From: an uncultured beta proteobacterium | GTDB lineage: Bacteria > Pseudomonadota > Gammaproteobacteria > Burkholderiales > Burkholderiaceae_C | Assembly: GCA_903944555.1 (NCBI GenBank) | Contig: CAJASG010000545.1 | Coordinates: 1-5,086, forward strand | Length of the DNA stretch: 5,086 nucleotides | Reading direction: 5' to 3' | In this document: positions 1 to 5,086 of the stretch, in pieces | Layout of the letters: each line of letters begins with the position of its first letter | Numbering within the stretch: the first letter of the stretch is position 1 | Made by a program: the position numbers and the translations under genes | The notes under the pieces: generated by a model | Told to the model about the DNA's origin: nothing | What the model saw: the letters and a program-made list of their open reading frames with translations, nothing else | The model's database searches: none

Positions 1-63
1 CAAGTTTCGAACTTGCGACCCCTGCAGTGTGAATGCAGTGCTCTACCCCTGAGCTAATCGCCC
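1..63 (-). tRNA. tRNA-Val (anticodon CAC), 3' end cut off by the window edge
   Basis: Read on the minus strand, the gene starts with GGGCGAT at 63-57. It continues with a D arm (stem GCTC/GAGC, 7-nt loop) and an anticodon arm whose 5-bp stem (CTGCA, 38-34; TGCAG, 26-22) encloses the loop TTCACAC (33-27). The anticodon is CAC at 31-29, so it decodes the valine codon GUG. A 5-nt variable region and a T arm with stem GCAAG and loop TTCGAAA follow. The window ends after four bases of the 3' T-stem strand, so about 12 bases are missing: the last T-stem base, the 3' acceptor strand, the discriminator and CCA. All visible stems are perfectly paired and the conserved T-loop bases are present, so nothing suggests a pseudogene. 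It lies 40 bases downstream of dnaQ on the same strand, so it may be transcribed partly from the upstream operon and partly from its own promoter. Confidence 0.95.
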
Positions 64-78
64 TGAATTTGATTCAGG
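62..78 (-). repeat. Perfect 7-bp hairpin overlapping the 5' end of tRNA-Val
   Basis: On the minus strand CCTGAAT (78-72) and ATTCAGG (68-62) are exact inverted complements around a 3-nt loop CAA. The last two stem bases are the first two bases of the mature tRNA. There is no T run after the stem, so it does not look like an intrinsic terminator for dnaQ. In a precursor RNA it would compete with the tRNA acceptor stem and lie at the expected RNase P cut site. A role in processing is inference. Confidence 0.6.
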
Positions 79-88
79 AAAGCCTAAA

Positions 89-94
89 ATTATA
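89..94 (-). promoter_or_regulatory. Candidate -10 element for tRNA-Val
   Basis: The minus strand reads TATAAT at 94-89, an exact match to the sigma70 -10 consensus, preceded by GGT, so one base of an extended -10 (G at -14) is present. Transcription would start near position 82, about 19 bases before the tRNA. The 17-bp-spaced -35 position (117-112) reads GTAAAA, only 3 of 6 matches and inside the end of dnaQ. A TTGAAA at 107-102 is too close to serve as -35. The A/T-rich intergenic base composition makes a chance match possible. Confidence 0.45.
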
Positions 95-103
95 ACCCAA
101 ATT

Positions 104-805
104 TCAAGCTGTTTTACGCCAAAGCGTTTTGCCGCCGCTGGATTTGTCAATCTGGTTCACCACGTCTTCATGGGCGGCAAGCTCCTGTGCGTTGGCGGAC
201 AGCACCGGCAATGCAAACCCCGCTAAATCAACAAGTTCAACCACAACACCGGTGTCGTCGTGCGATCCTGCGTCCATCAACAGCGCGTCTTGGCCGCGTG
301 TGAGATTGATGTAAACATCTGCCAATAATTCGGCATCCAGCAATGCCCCGTGCAAAGTACGCCCGGAGTTGTCGACGCCTAGGCGATCACATAAGGCATT
401 GAGGTTATTGCGCTTACCAGGGAACATTTCCTTGGCCATCACCAGCGTGTCAATCACGCCAGACACGTAGTCCTTGAACTTGGGTCGGCCAAGCAGCTCC
501 ATTTCCTTGTTCAAAAAACCAAGGTCAAACGTGGCGTTGTGAATAATGACTTCTGCATCCTGCACATAGGCCAGCAGTTCGTCCACCACAGCTTCAAACT
601 TGGGTTTATCACGCAGAAACTCAGTGGTAATGCCGTGAATTCGCAGCGCGTCTTCATGGCTATCGCGCCCGGGGTTCAAATAGAAATGCAGGTTGTTGCC
701 CGTGAGTTTTCGGTTGAACATCTCCACACAACCGATCTCGATAACCCGGTCACCCCCTTCTGCATGCAGCCCGGTGGTTTCGGTATCCAGAAATATTTGA
801 CGCAT
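104..805 (-). CDS. dnaQ: DNA polymerase III epsilon subunit (3'-5' proofreading exonuclease)
   Basis: This is the proofreading subunit of the replicative polymerase core. It removes misincorporated nucleotides and binds the alpha subunit. The product is 233 aa from ATG 805. The DEDDh exonuclease residues are all present: Exo I DTE (D7, E9), Exo II in HNATFDLGF (D94), and Exo III HGALLD (H152, D157). They match E. coli D12/E14/D103/H162/D167. After the catalytic domain, QDALLM (about 172-177) sits where E. coli has its beta-clamp-binding QTSMAF motif. The tail keeps ELAAHE and the final GGKTLWR block of the alpha-binding segment, so the protein is full length (E. coli 243 aa). An in-frame TTG lies at 814, but AAGGG at 819-815 is 9 nt from ATG 805 and only 0 nt from the TTG, so ATG 805 is chosen. 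The gene begins 12 nt after fdx, whose stop codon overlaps this ribosome binding site, so it is probably co-transcribed with the isc genes. Calling it dnaQ rather than another DEDDh exonuclease rests on the C-terminal tail. Confidence 0.95.
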   Translation of the reverse strand: MRQIFLDTETTGLHAEGGDRVIEIGCVEMFNRKLTGNNLHFYLNPGRDSHEDALRIHGITTEFLRDKPKFEAVVDELLAYVQDAEVIIHNATFDLGFLNKEMELLGRPKFKDYVSGVIDTLVMAKEMFPGKRNNLNALCDRLGVDNSGRTLHGALLDAELLADVYINLTRGQDALLMDAGSHDDTGVVVELVDLAGFALPVLSANAQELAAHEDVVNQIDKSSGGKTLWRKTA

Positions 806-814
806 GGCAGGCAA

Positions 815-819
815 CCCTT
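815..819 (-). promoter_or_regulatory. Ribosome binding site deciding the dnaQ start
   Basis: The minus strand reads AAGGG at 819-815, 9 nt before ATG 805. It overlaps the fdx TAA stop (820-818), so ribosomes terminating on fdx would cover it. This suggests coupled translation and argues against the longer TTG start at 814. Confidence 0.7.
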
Positions 820-1156
820 AATGGTTTTCTTTGGCGTGGTTGATTGAATACTTGGGTATTTCCACCACCAAGTCTTTTTGGGCCAAAAATGCCTGACAGC
901 TCAGGCGCGAATTGGGCTCCAAACCCCAAGCGCGGTCCAGTAAATCCTCCTCGTTTTCATCCAACGGGTTGAGCGAATCCATACCTTCTCGTACGATGAT
1001 GTGGCAGGTGGTGCAAGCACAACTCATGTCACAGGCATGTTCGATGTTGATGTGATTGTCCAACAGGGCTTCACAAATCGAGGTGCCTGCAGGTGCGGAC
1101 ACTTCGGCGCCCGTGGGACAGTATTCAGGGTGCGGCAAAATTCGGATGATGGGCAT
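818..1156 (-). CDS. fdx: ISC-type [2Fe-2S] ferredoxin
   Basis: This is a soluble adrenodoxin-type [2Fe-2S] ferredoxin that donates electrons during cluster assembly on the IscS-IscU complex. It has 112 aa, close to E. coli Fdx. Cys42, Cys48, Cys51 and Cys87 occupy the ligand positions. The loop reads ACDMSCACTTC, so the extra conserved Cys46 of ISC ferredoxins is also present; the numbering coincides with the E. coli protein. The acidic DENEEDLLD stretch (about 66-74) fits the partner-docking helix of this family. The start is ATG 1156, 21 nt after the hscA stop, with a modest GGAA at 1167-1164. It shares its reading frame with hscA upstream and dnaQ downstream, each separated by a single stop codon. 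In many proteobacteria iscX follows fdx, but here dnaQ follows directly. Confidence 0.97.
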   Translation of the reverse strand: MPIIRILPHPEYCPTGAEVSAPAGTSICEALLDNHINIEHACDMSCACTTCHIIVREGMDSLNPLDENEEDLLDRAWGLEPNSRLSCQAFLAQKDLVVEIPKYSINHAKENH

Positions 1157-1171
1157 GACTAGGTTCCAGTT

Positions 1172-1189
1172 GCGGCCTCAAAGGGCCGC
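1172..1189 (-). repeat. 6-bp GC-rich hairpin with the hscA stop codon in its loop
   Basis: On the minus strand GCGGCC (1189-1184) and GGCCGC (1177-1172) are exact inverted complements around the 6-nt loop CTTTGA, whose last three bases are the hscA TGA stop (1180-1178). No T run follows on the minus strand, so it is not a sense terminator. On the plus strand the same stem is followed by five T's at 1194-1198. It may affect mRNA stability or termination between hscA and fdx; this is inference. Confidence 0.6.
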
Positions 1190-3034
1190 GATATTTTTAC
1201 CGGCAAGCGCGCTTGCAATACCGTGGTTCATGCGCATCGCAGCGAATGCCTCGGTAGCTTGCGCAAGTGCCTTGCTGACGGATTCGATATTCGCAGGGTC
1301 GTCGCTTGTCTTGGCCTGCACCAAGGCCTGCATGGCCAGGTCAATGTTGCTGCGCTCTTGGACGTCCAGCAGATCACCATCAGCTTGCAGCGCGGTCTGG
1401 GTGGCCATGACCAAGCGATCCGCGTCCACGCGTGCTTCAATCAGCGCACGGGCACGCATGTCCGCTTCTGCGGTAGAGAAGCTGTCTTTGAGCATTTGCG
1501 CAATTTGATCATCACCCAAACCATAGGAAGGTTTGACGTCAATACGGGCCTCGACACCGCTCACCTGCTCGTGTGCCGATACGCTCAGCAGGCCGTCCGC
1601 ATCCACCGTAAAGGTCACGCGAATGCGCGCAGCGCCAGCAGCCATGGGTGGAATGCCACGAAGCTCAAAGCGGGCCAAGCTGCGGCAATCGGAGACCATG
1701 TCGCGCTCACCCTGCACCACATGCAAGGCCAATGCGGTTTGGCCATCTTTGTAGGTGGTGAAATCTTGCGCCATGGCCGTCGGGATCGTCTGGTTGCGCG
1801 GCACAATGCGCTCCACCAAGCCGCCCATGGTCTCCACACCCAGGGAGAGTGGGATGACGTCGAGCAAGAGCAAATCCCCGGCGGCGTTATTGCCTGCCAA
1901 CTGATTGGCCTGGATGGAGGCACCCAGTGCCACCACTTCGTCCGGATTCAGGTTGGTGAGCGGCGGGCGTCCGAAAAATTGGTCAACCGCGTCCTGCACT
2001 TGGGGCATGCGGGTGGAGCCCCCCACCATCACCACACCTTGCACATCTTGAACCGCTAACTTGGCATCACGCAAGGCCTTGCGCACTGCAGCAATGGTGC
2101 GCACAGTGAGAGCAGCAGTGGCGGCGTAGAACTGGCTTTGTTCGACTTCAAATTCCAGCAACCCACCAGACAACTGCGCTGCAAAACTTGCGGCCTTAGC
2201 AGAGGTCAGTGACTCCTTGCAGGCCCTGGCGGCAACCTTGAGTGCCGCTTTGTCTGCAGGAGATACCGCCAGCACCCCAGTCTGCGCCAAGACCCAGTCG
2301 GCCAACGCATGGTCGTAATCGTCGCCGCCTAATGCCGAGTCACCGCCCGTTGCGACCACCTCAAAGACCCCTTGGGTCAGGCGAAGGATGGAAATATCGA
2401 ACGTGCCCCCACCCAGGTCATAAATGGCGTAAACCCCCTCAACCGCGTTATCCAGTCCGTAGGCAATGGCCGCTGCCGTGGGCTCACTGATCAGGCGCAG
2501 CACATTGATACCGGCCAACTGCGCGGCATCTTTGGTGGCTTGGCGCTGGGCATCGTCAAAATAGGCGGGCACGGTAATCACCGCCCCATACAAATCACTA
2601 TTGAAGGTGTCTTCTGCCAAATACCGCAGCGTGGCCAGGATCTCGGCACTCACCTCCACCGGAGATTTCTCGCCCACCACGGTGTGAATCCCCAGCATGC
2701 CCGCGTTGTCTGCAAAACGGTAGGGGAGTTTGCCCGCGCCAACGACGTCGCCCAGACTGCGCCCCATGAACCGCTTGACCGACGTGATCGTGTTCTCGGC
2801 GTCCATGGCCAGGTTTTCTTGCGCGGCATATCCAATCTGGCGCCCGCCGCCTGCCAGGTAGCGCACCACCGACGGCAAGAGAACCCGCCCCTGTCCATCG
2901 GGCAAACATTCAGCCACCCCATTGCGCACCGCCGCCACCAGGGAGTGGGTCGTGCCCAAGTCAATCCCGACGGCAACGCGCCGTTCATGGGGGTTGGGCG
3001 ATTGGCCGGGTTCAGAAATTTGTAAAAGCGCCAT
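1178..3034 (-). CDS. hscA: Fe-S assembly Hsp70-type chaperone HscA
   Basis: This is a specialised cytoplasmic Hsp70 that, with HscB, binds the LPPVK motif of IscU and uses ATP to promote cluster release to acceptor proteins. It has 618 aa, the usual HscA length and shorter than DnaK. The nucleotide-binding domain covers about residues 18-386: phosphate-1 GIDLGTTHS (23-31), [13 protein letters not shown] (182-194), phosphate-2 DLGGGTFD (206-213) and adenosine motif [10 protein letters not shown] (335-344). The interdomain linker [16 protein letters not shown] (387-402) is followed by the substrate-binding beta domain, including [20 protein letters not shown] (443-462), and a helical lid from about 507. 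The position between hscB and fdx excludes DnaK, which normally sits with grpE/dnaJ. It starts 9 nt after hscB at ATG 3034 with no convincing ribosome binding site, so translation is probably coupled to hscB. The hscB TAG stop is in frame with this gene. The stop codon lies in a hairpin loop. Confidence 0.98.
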   Translation of the reverse strand: MALLQISEPGQSPNPHERRVAVGIDLGTTHSLVAAVRNGVAECLPDGQGRVLLPSVVRYLAGGGRQIGYAAQENLAMDAENTITSVKRFMGRSLGDVVGAGKLPYRFADNAGMLGIHTVVGEKSPVEVSAEILATLRYLAEDTFNSDLYGAVITVPAYFDDAQRQATKDAAQLAGINVLRLISEPTAAAIAYGLDNAVEGVYAIYDLGGGTFDISILRLTQGVFEVVATGGDSALGGDDYDHALADWVLAQTGVLAVSPADKAALKVAARACKESLTSAKAASFAAQLSGGLLEFEVEQSQFYAATAALTVRTIAAVRKALRDAKLAVQDVQGVVMVGGSTRMPQVQDAVDQFFGRPPLTNLNPDEVVALGASIQANQLAGNNAAGDLLLLDVIPLSLGVETMGGLVERIVPRNQTIPTAMAQDFTTYKDGQTALALHVVQGERDMVSDCRSLARFELRGIPPMAAGAARIRVTFTVDADGLLSVSAHEQVSGVEARIDVKPSYGLGDDQIAQMLKDSFSTAEADMRARALIEARVDADRLVMATQTALQADGDLLDVQERSNIDLAMQALVQAKTSDDPANIESVSKALAQATEAFAAMRMNHGIASALAGKNIAAL

Positions 3035-3043
3035 CGTTGTTAT

Positions 3044-3559
3044 CTATTCAAACTTGTCAAAAGCACGGTCCAAATCCAGCGCAAATTTCTCAATGAACAT
3101 GAGCTCACGCACCGGCTGCACCGCAGCGCTTCGATTGCCCTTTACGTCAAGAAATTGGGCGCATTGATTTAGCAAATCCTGCTTGGAGTGCTCCACATTT
3201 TGCCGCAGGGTTTCCAACGCTTGCGCACTGGACGCGTCCTCCAATGCTTCACGCCACTCCATTTGCTGCATCAGGAAATGCGTAGGCATGGCGGTGTTGC
3301 TGTGGGCATTGACCGGAGCGCCACCTAACTCACACAAGTAAGCTGCCCGTTTCAGGGGGTCTTTCAGCCGCTGGTAGGCCTCGTTAATGCGCACGGACCA
3401 CTGCATGGCCACGCGCTGGGCTGCCGCCCCCTGCGCTGTGAATTTATCAGGATGGACCTCACGCTGAAGCTCTTTCCACTTGGCGTCCAGCACCGCCCGG
3501 TCCTGCTCAAACCGCTGCGCCAGCCCAAACAGCTCAAAATCGTTGGACTGGAGATTCAC
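3044..3559 (-). CDS. hscB: Fe-S assembly J-domain co-chaperone HscB
   Basis: This J-protein delivers IscU to HscA and stimulates HscA ATPase activity. It has 171 aa, the same length as E. coli HscB. The N-terminal J domain begins with NDFELFGL and carries the HPD motif at H36-P37-D38, then [17 protein letters not shown] (about 59-75). The C-terminal helical domain that binds IscU starts near [14 protein letters not shown] (about 93-106). The start is GTG at 3559-3557: an in-frame TGA at 3574-3572 leaves no upstream start, and no ATG or GTG occurs soon enough downstream to preserve the J domain. GTG overlaps the iscA TGA as GTGA (4 nt), which implies translational coupling. The gene ends in TAG at 3046-3044 followed by three sense codons before hscA. 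Confidence 0.97.
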   Translation of the reverse strand: MNLQSNDFELFGLAQRFEQDRAVLDAKWKELQREVHPDKFTAQGAAAQRVAMQWSVRINEAYQRLKDPLKRAAYLCELGGAPVNAHSNTAMPTHFLMQQMEWREALEDASSAQALETLRQNVEHSKQDLLNQCAQFLDVKGNRSAAVQPVRELMFIEKFALDLDRAFDKFE

Positions 3560-3879
3560 ACCCGAAACGACTCACCGCACCCGCACTTGTCACGCTCATT
3601 TGGGTTATTAAATCGGAAGCCCTCGTTGAGCCCCTCACGCACGAAGTCCAATTCGGTCCCGTCGATGTAGGCGAGACTTTTGGGGTCTACCAACACTTTG
3701 ACGCCGTGGCCCTCAAAAATAATGTCTTCCGGGGCCAACTCATCCACGTATTCCAATTGGTATGCCAAACCGGAGCAGCCTGTGGTTTTGACACCCAAAC
3801 GCACCCCCACCCCTTTACCGCGCTTGGTAAGGTAGCGGCTCACGTGCCGTGCAGCGGCTTCGGTAACAGTAACAGCCAT
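3556..3879 (-). CDS. iscA: A-type iron-sulfur carrier IscA
   Basis: This is an A-type carrier that receives Fe-S clusters (or iron) and passes them to apo-proteins. It has 107 aa, the same length as E. coli IscA. The three conserved cysteines are Cys35 (in TTGCSGLAY) and Cys99 and Cys101 (in DKCGCGESF). The fold-defining VDPKSL segment lies at 64-69. The location between iscU and hscB and the CGCGESF ending favour IscA over the paralogues ErpA and SufA. It starts at ATG 3879, 15 nt after iscU, without a recognisable Shine-Dalgarno sequence in the A/T-rich gap. That gap contains only sense codons in the iscU frame. The 3' end overlaps hscB by 4 nt. Confidence 0.97.
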   Translation of the reverse strand: MAVTVTEAAARHVSRYLTKRGKGVGVRLGVKTTGCSGLAYQLEYVDELAPEDIIFEGHGVKVLVDPKSLAYIDGTELDFVREGLNEGFRFNNPNERDKCGCGESFRV

Positions 3880-3894
3880 AAATTCAATCAGATA

Positions 3895-4281
3895 TCAAGC
3901 AAGGTGCTTTTTCTTGTAGTCGTCCACCGCCGCCTTGATGGCGTCTTCCGCCAAGATGGAGCAATGGATTTTGACAGGTGGCAAGGCCAATTCTTCGGCG
4001 ATCTGGCTATTTTTCAGCGCGGCGGCTTCGTCCAGGGTTTTTCCCTTGACCCACTCGGTCACCAACGATGACGAGGCAATGGCGGAACCGCAACCGTAGG
4101 TCTTGAAACGCGCATCTTCAATCACCCCTGTCAGCGGGTTGACCTTGATCTGCAACTTCATCACATCGCCGCAAGCAGGTGCACCCACCATGCCGGTACC
4201 GACCGATTCATCACCCTTGTCGAAAGAGCCCACATTGCGGGGATTTTCGTAGTGGTCCACTACTTTTTCAGAATATGCCAT
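3895..4281 (-). CDS. iscU: Iron-sulfur cluster scaffold protein IscU
   Basis: This is the scaffold on which IscS-derived sulfur and iron are assembled into a [2Fe-2S] cluster before HscA/HscB-assisted transfer. It has 128 aa. The cluster site is complete: Cys37, Asp39 (APACGDVMK), Cys64 (TYGCGSAIAS), His106 and Cys107 (KIHCSIL). The HscA-recognition motif LPPVK is at 100-104. Relative to the E. coli protein as I recall it, there is one extra residue in the NPLTG turn (about 48-52), which shifts later ligands by one. The start ATG 4281 has a strong AGGAG at 4294-4290, 8 nt upstream, the best ribosome binding site in the window. That fits a scaffold needed in high amounts. It follows iscS after 33 nt. 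Confidence 0.98.
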   Translation of the reverse strand: MAYSEKVVDHYENPRNVGSFDKGDESVGTGMVGAPACGDVMKLQIKVNPLTGVIEDARFKTYGCGSAIASSSLVTEWVKGKTLDEAAALKNSQIAEELALPPVKIHCSILAEDAIKAAVDDYKKKHLA

Positions 4282-4289
4282 CTTGAATT

Positions 4290-4294
4290 CTCCT
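4290..4294 (-). promoter_or_regulatory. Strong ribosome binding site of iscU
   Basis: The minus strand reads AGGAG at 4294-4290, 8 nt before ATG 4281. It is the clearest Shine-Dalgarno sequence in the window, in the longest gap between operon genes (33 nt), and it lies 11 nt past the hairpin at the end of iscS. Confidence 0.8.
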
Positions 4295-4305
4295 AAACGT
4301 TAACC

Positions 4306-4323
4306 GCGCACGAATCAGTGCGC
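4306..4323 (-). repeat. 6-bp GC-rich hairpin with the iscS stop codon in its loop
   Basis: On the minus strand GCGCAC (4323-4318) and GTGCGC (4311-4306) are exact inverted complements around the 6-nt loop TGATTC, which begins with the iscS TGA (4317-4315). No T run follows, so it is not an intrinsic terminator. It ends 11 nt before the iscU ribosome binding site. A role as an RNA stability or processing element between iscS and iscU is possible but inferred. Confidence 0.6.
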
Positions 4324-5086
4324 ACTCCACTGAATGGTGGAAATATCAATGCCTTCTTGGTACATATCCCACAGAGGACTCAAATCACGTAGCTTGGCTA
4401 CGTTTTTCTTGATCGTGTCCACCGCGTAGTCGATCTCGGCCTCGGTCGTCCAGCGGCCAATGGTCATGCGCAAGCTACTGTGCGCCAACTCGTCGCTACG
4501 CCCCAGAGCACGCAGCACGTAGCTGGGCTCCAGGCTGGCGGAGGTACAGGCCGAACCGCTGGAAACCGCCAAACCCTTGATCCCCATGATCAATGACTCG
4601 CCTTCCACATAGTTGAAGCTCATGTTCAAGTTATGCGGAACGCGTTGCGTCACATGGCCATTGATGAACGCCTGTTCCACATCCTTCAAACCGGCCAGCA
4701 TGCGGTCATGCAAAGCCTGAATGCGCACGTTTTCCGCTGCCATTTCTTCTTTGGCAATGCGGTAGGCCTCACCCATACCCACAATCTGGTGGGTAGGCAA
4801 AGTGCCACTGCGCATGCCGCGCTCATGTCCGCCACCGTGCATCTGGGCTTCTAGGCGAACGCGGGGCTTGCGGCGCACAAACAAGGCACCAATGCCTTTG
4901 GGGCCATAGGTTTTATGGGCGGTGAGACTCATCAAGTCGACGGGCAACGTAGTCAAATCAAATGCCACACGGCCGGTAGCCTGCGCTGCATCCACATGCA
5001 AGAGCACACCCTTTTCGCGACAGGCCGCACCAATGGCAGCGATGTCCTGAATGACACCAATTTCGTTGTTGACGAACATGACGCTG
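4315..5086 (-). CDS. iscS: Cysteine desulfurase IscS, N-terminal part beyond the window
   Basis: This PLP-dependent enzyme converts L-cysteine to L-alanine and carries the sulfur as a persulfide to IscU and other acceptors. The window shows the last 256 codons; the reading frame stays open to the right edge as S-V-M-F-V-N-N-E. The first visible Met (5079) is internal, not a start. Counting from that Met, residue n matches E. coli residue n+150, so about 150 N-terminal residues are missing from an expected length near 404. Visible key residues are Asp30 and Gln33 (PLP contacts in HVDAAQ), the Schiff-base Lys56 in [10 protein letters not shown], and the persulfide Cys178 in [19 protein letters not shown]. 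The C-terminal IscU-docking tail, ending IQWSAH, is intact. It is the first isc gene seen. iscR and its promoter, where IscR repression would act, should lie just outside. Confidence 0.98.
   Translation of the reverse strand, partial: SVMFVNNEIGVIQDIAAIGAACREKGVLLHVDAAQATGRVAFDLTTLPVDLMSLTAHKTYGPKGIGALFVRRKPRVRLEAQMHGGGHERGMRSGTLPTHQIVGMGEAYRIAKEEMAAENVRIQALHDRMLAGLKDVEQAFINGHVTQRVPHNLNMSFNYVEGESLIMGIKGLAVSSGSACTSASLEPSYVLRALGRSDELAHSSLRMTIGRWTTEAEIDYAVDTIKKNVAKLRDLSPLWDMYQEGIDISTIQWSAH
4387..4410 (+). terminator. Terminator-like hairpin and T run on the plus strand, inside iscS
   Basis: On the plus strand ACGTAGC (4387-4393) and GCTACGT (4397-4403) form a perfect 7-bp stem with loop TTG, followed directly by T-rich sequence (4403-4407 all T, then CTT). 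This has the form of a short intrinsic terminator for antisense transcription. It lies in iscS codons for KKNVAKLRD near the C-terminus, so coding constraint could produce it by chance. No plus-strand gene exists nearby to need it. Confidence 0.3.

Noticed and set aside
102..107. TTGAAA as a -35 box for tRNA-Val
   Set aside because: It is only 7 nt from the TATAAT box, and no -10-like sequence lies 16-18 nt downstream of it.
806..814. TTG start giving a 236-aa DnaQ
   Set aside because: The AAGGG ribosome binding site abuts this TTG with no spacer but is 9 nt from ATG 805. The MRQIFLDTETTG start also matches the family's N-terminus better.
1203..1216. Perfect 14-bp palindrome GCAAGCGCGCTTGC near the 3' end of hscA
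   Set aside because: It encodes ordinary HscA residues (A-S-A-L-A), has no neighbouring copies or promoter-like sequence, and is plausible by chance in GC-rich coding DNA.
1223..2059. A 278-codon open frame on the plus strand opposite hscA
   Set aside because: It is fully antisense to a certain gene, and its translation is His/Gln/Gly-rich with no recognisable domain. Long antisense frames are common opposite GC-rich genes. The 217-codon plus-strand frame at 2372-3025 is rejected for the same reason.
1178..3034. Calling the Hsp70 DnaK
   Set aside because: The length of 618 aa, the [22 protein letters not shown] linker region and the hscB-hscA-fdx context all identify HscA.
1..5086. A novel defence, mobile or secondary-metabolism system
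   Set aside because: Every base outside short gaps belongs to recognised housekeeping genes with intact motifs. No direct-repeat array, transposase, integrase, attachment-site duplication or unusual gene was seen on either strand.

Overview
The window is a compact, almost entirely coding housekeeping segment, read throughout on the minus strand. It carries most of an ISC iron-sulfur cluster assembly operon in the order iscS (5' part cut off by the right window edge), iscU, iscA, hscB, hscA, fdx, followed by dnaQ (proofreading subunit of DNA polymerase III) and a tRNA-Val(CAC) gene cut off by the left window edge. Gene order, protein lengths and near-identity of key motifs to the proteobacterial ISC set point to a proteobacterium. 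The moderately GC-rich coding sequence and the fdx-dnaQ junction suggest a betaproteobacterium, probably Burkholderiales/Comamonadaceae. That placement is inference from memory, not from a search.

Layout in transcription order (right to left): iscS 5086-4315, 33 nt gap, iscU 4281-3895, 15 nt gap, iscA 3879-3556, 4 nt overlap, hscB 3559-3044, 9 nt gap, hscA 3034-1178, 21 nt gap, fdx 1156-818, 12 nt gap, dnaQ 805-104, 40 nt gap, tRNA-Val 63-1. No gene-free stretch exceeds about 40 bases. The gaps hold only ribosome binding sites, small hairpins and one candidate promoter element for the tRNA. iscR, expected upstream of iscS, would lie beyond the right edge. No iscX follows fdx; dnaQ takes that place.

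Together the genes build Fe-S clusters. IscS takes sulfur from cysteine and passes it to the IscU scaffold. The HscB/HscA co-chaperone and Hsp70 pair recognises the LPPVK motif of IscU and releases the cluster. Ferredoxin supplies electrons, and IscA is an A-type carrier to apo-targets. All visible catalytic and ligand residues are intact. DnaQ and tRNA-Val are functionally separate but are packed close enough to share transcripts with the operon.

I find no mobile element, CRISPR array, phage gene or evident new system. The points worth a second look are structural. Five of the six gene junctions keep the same reading frame. The stop codons of iscS and hscA each lie in the 6-nt loop of a perfect 6-bp GC-rich inverted repeat. 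A 7-bp hairpin overlaps the first two bases of the tRNA. Two hairpin-plus-T-run motifs face the plus (antisense) strand.
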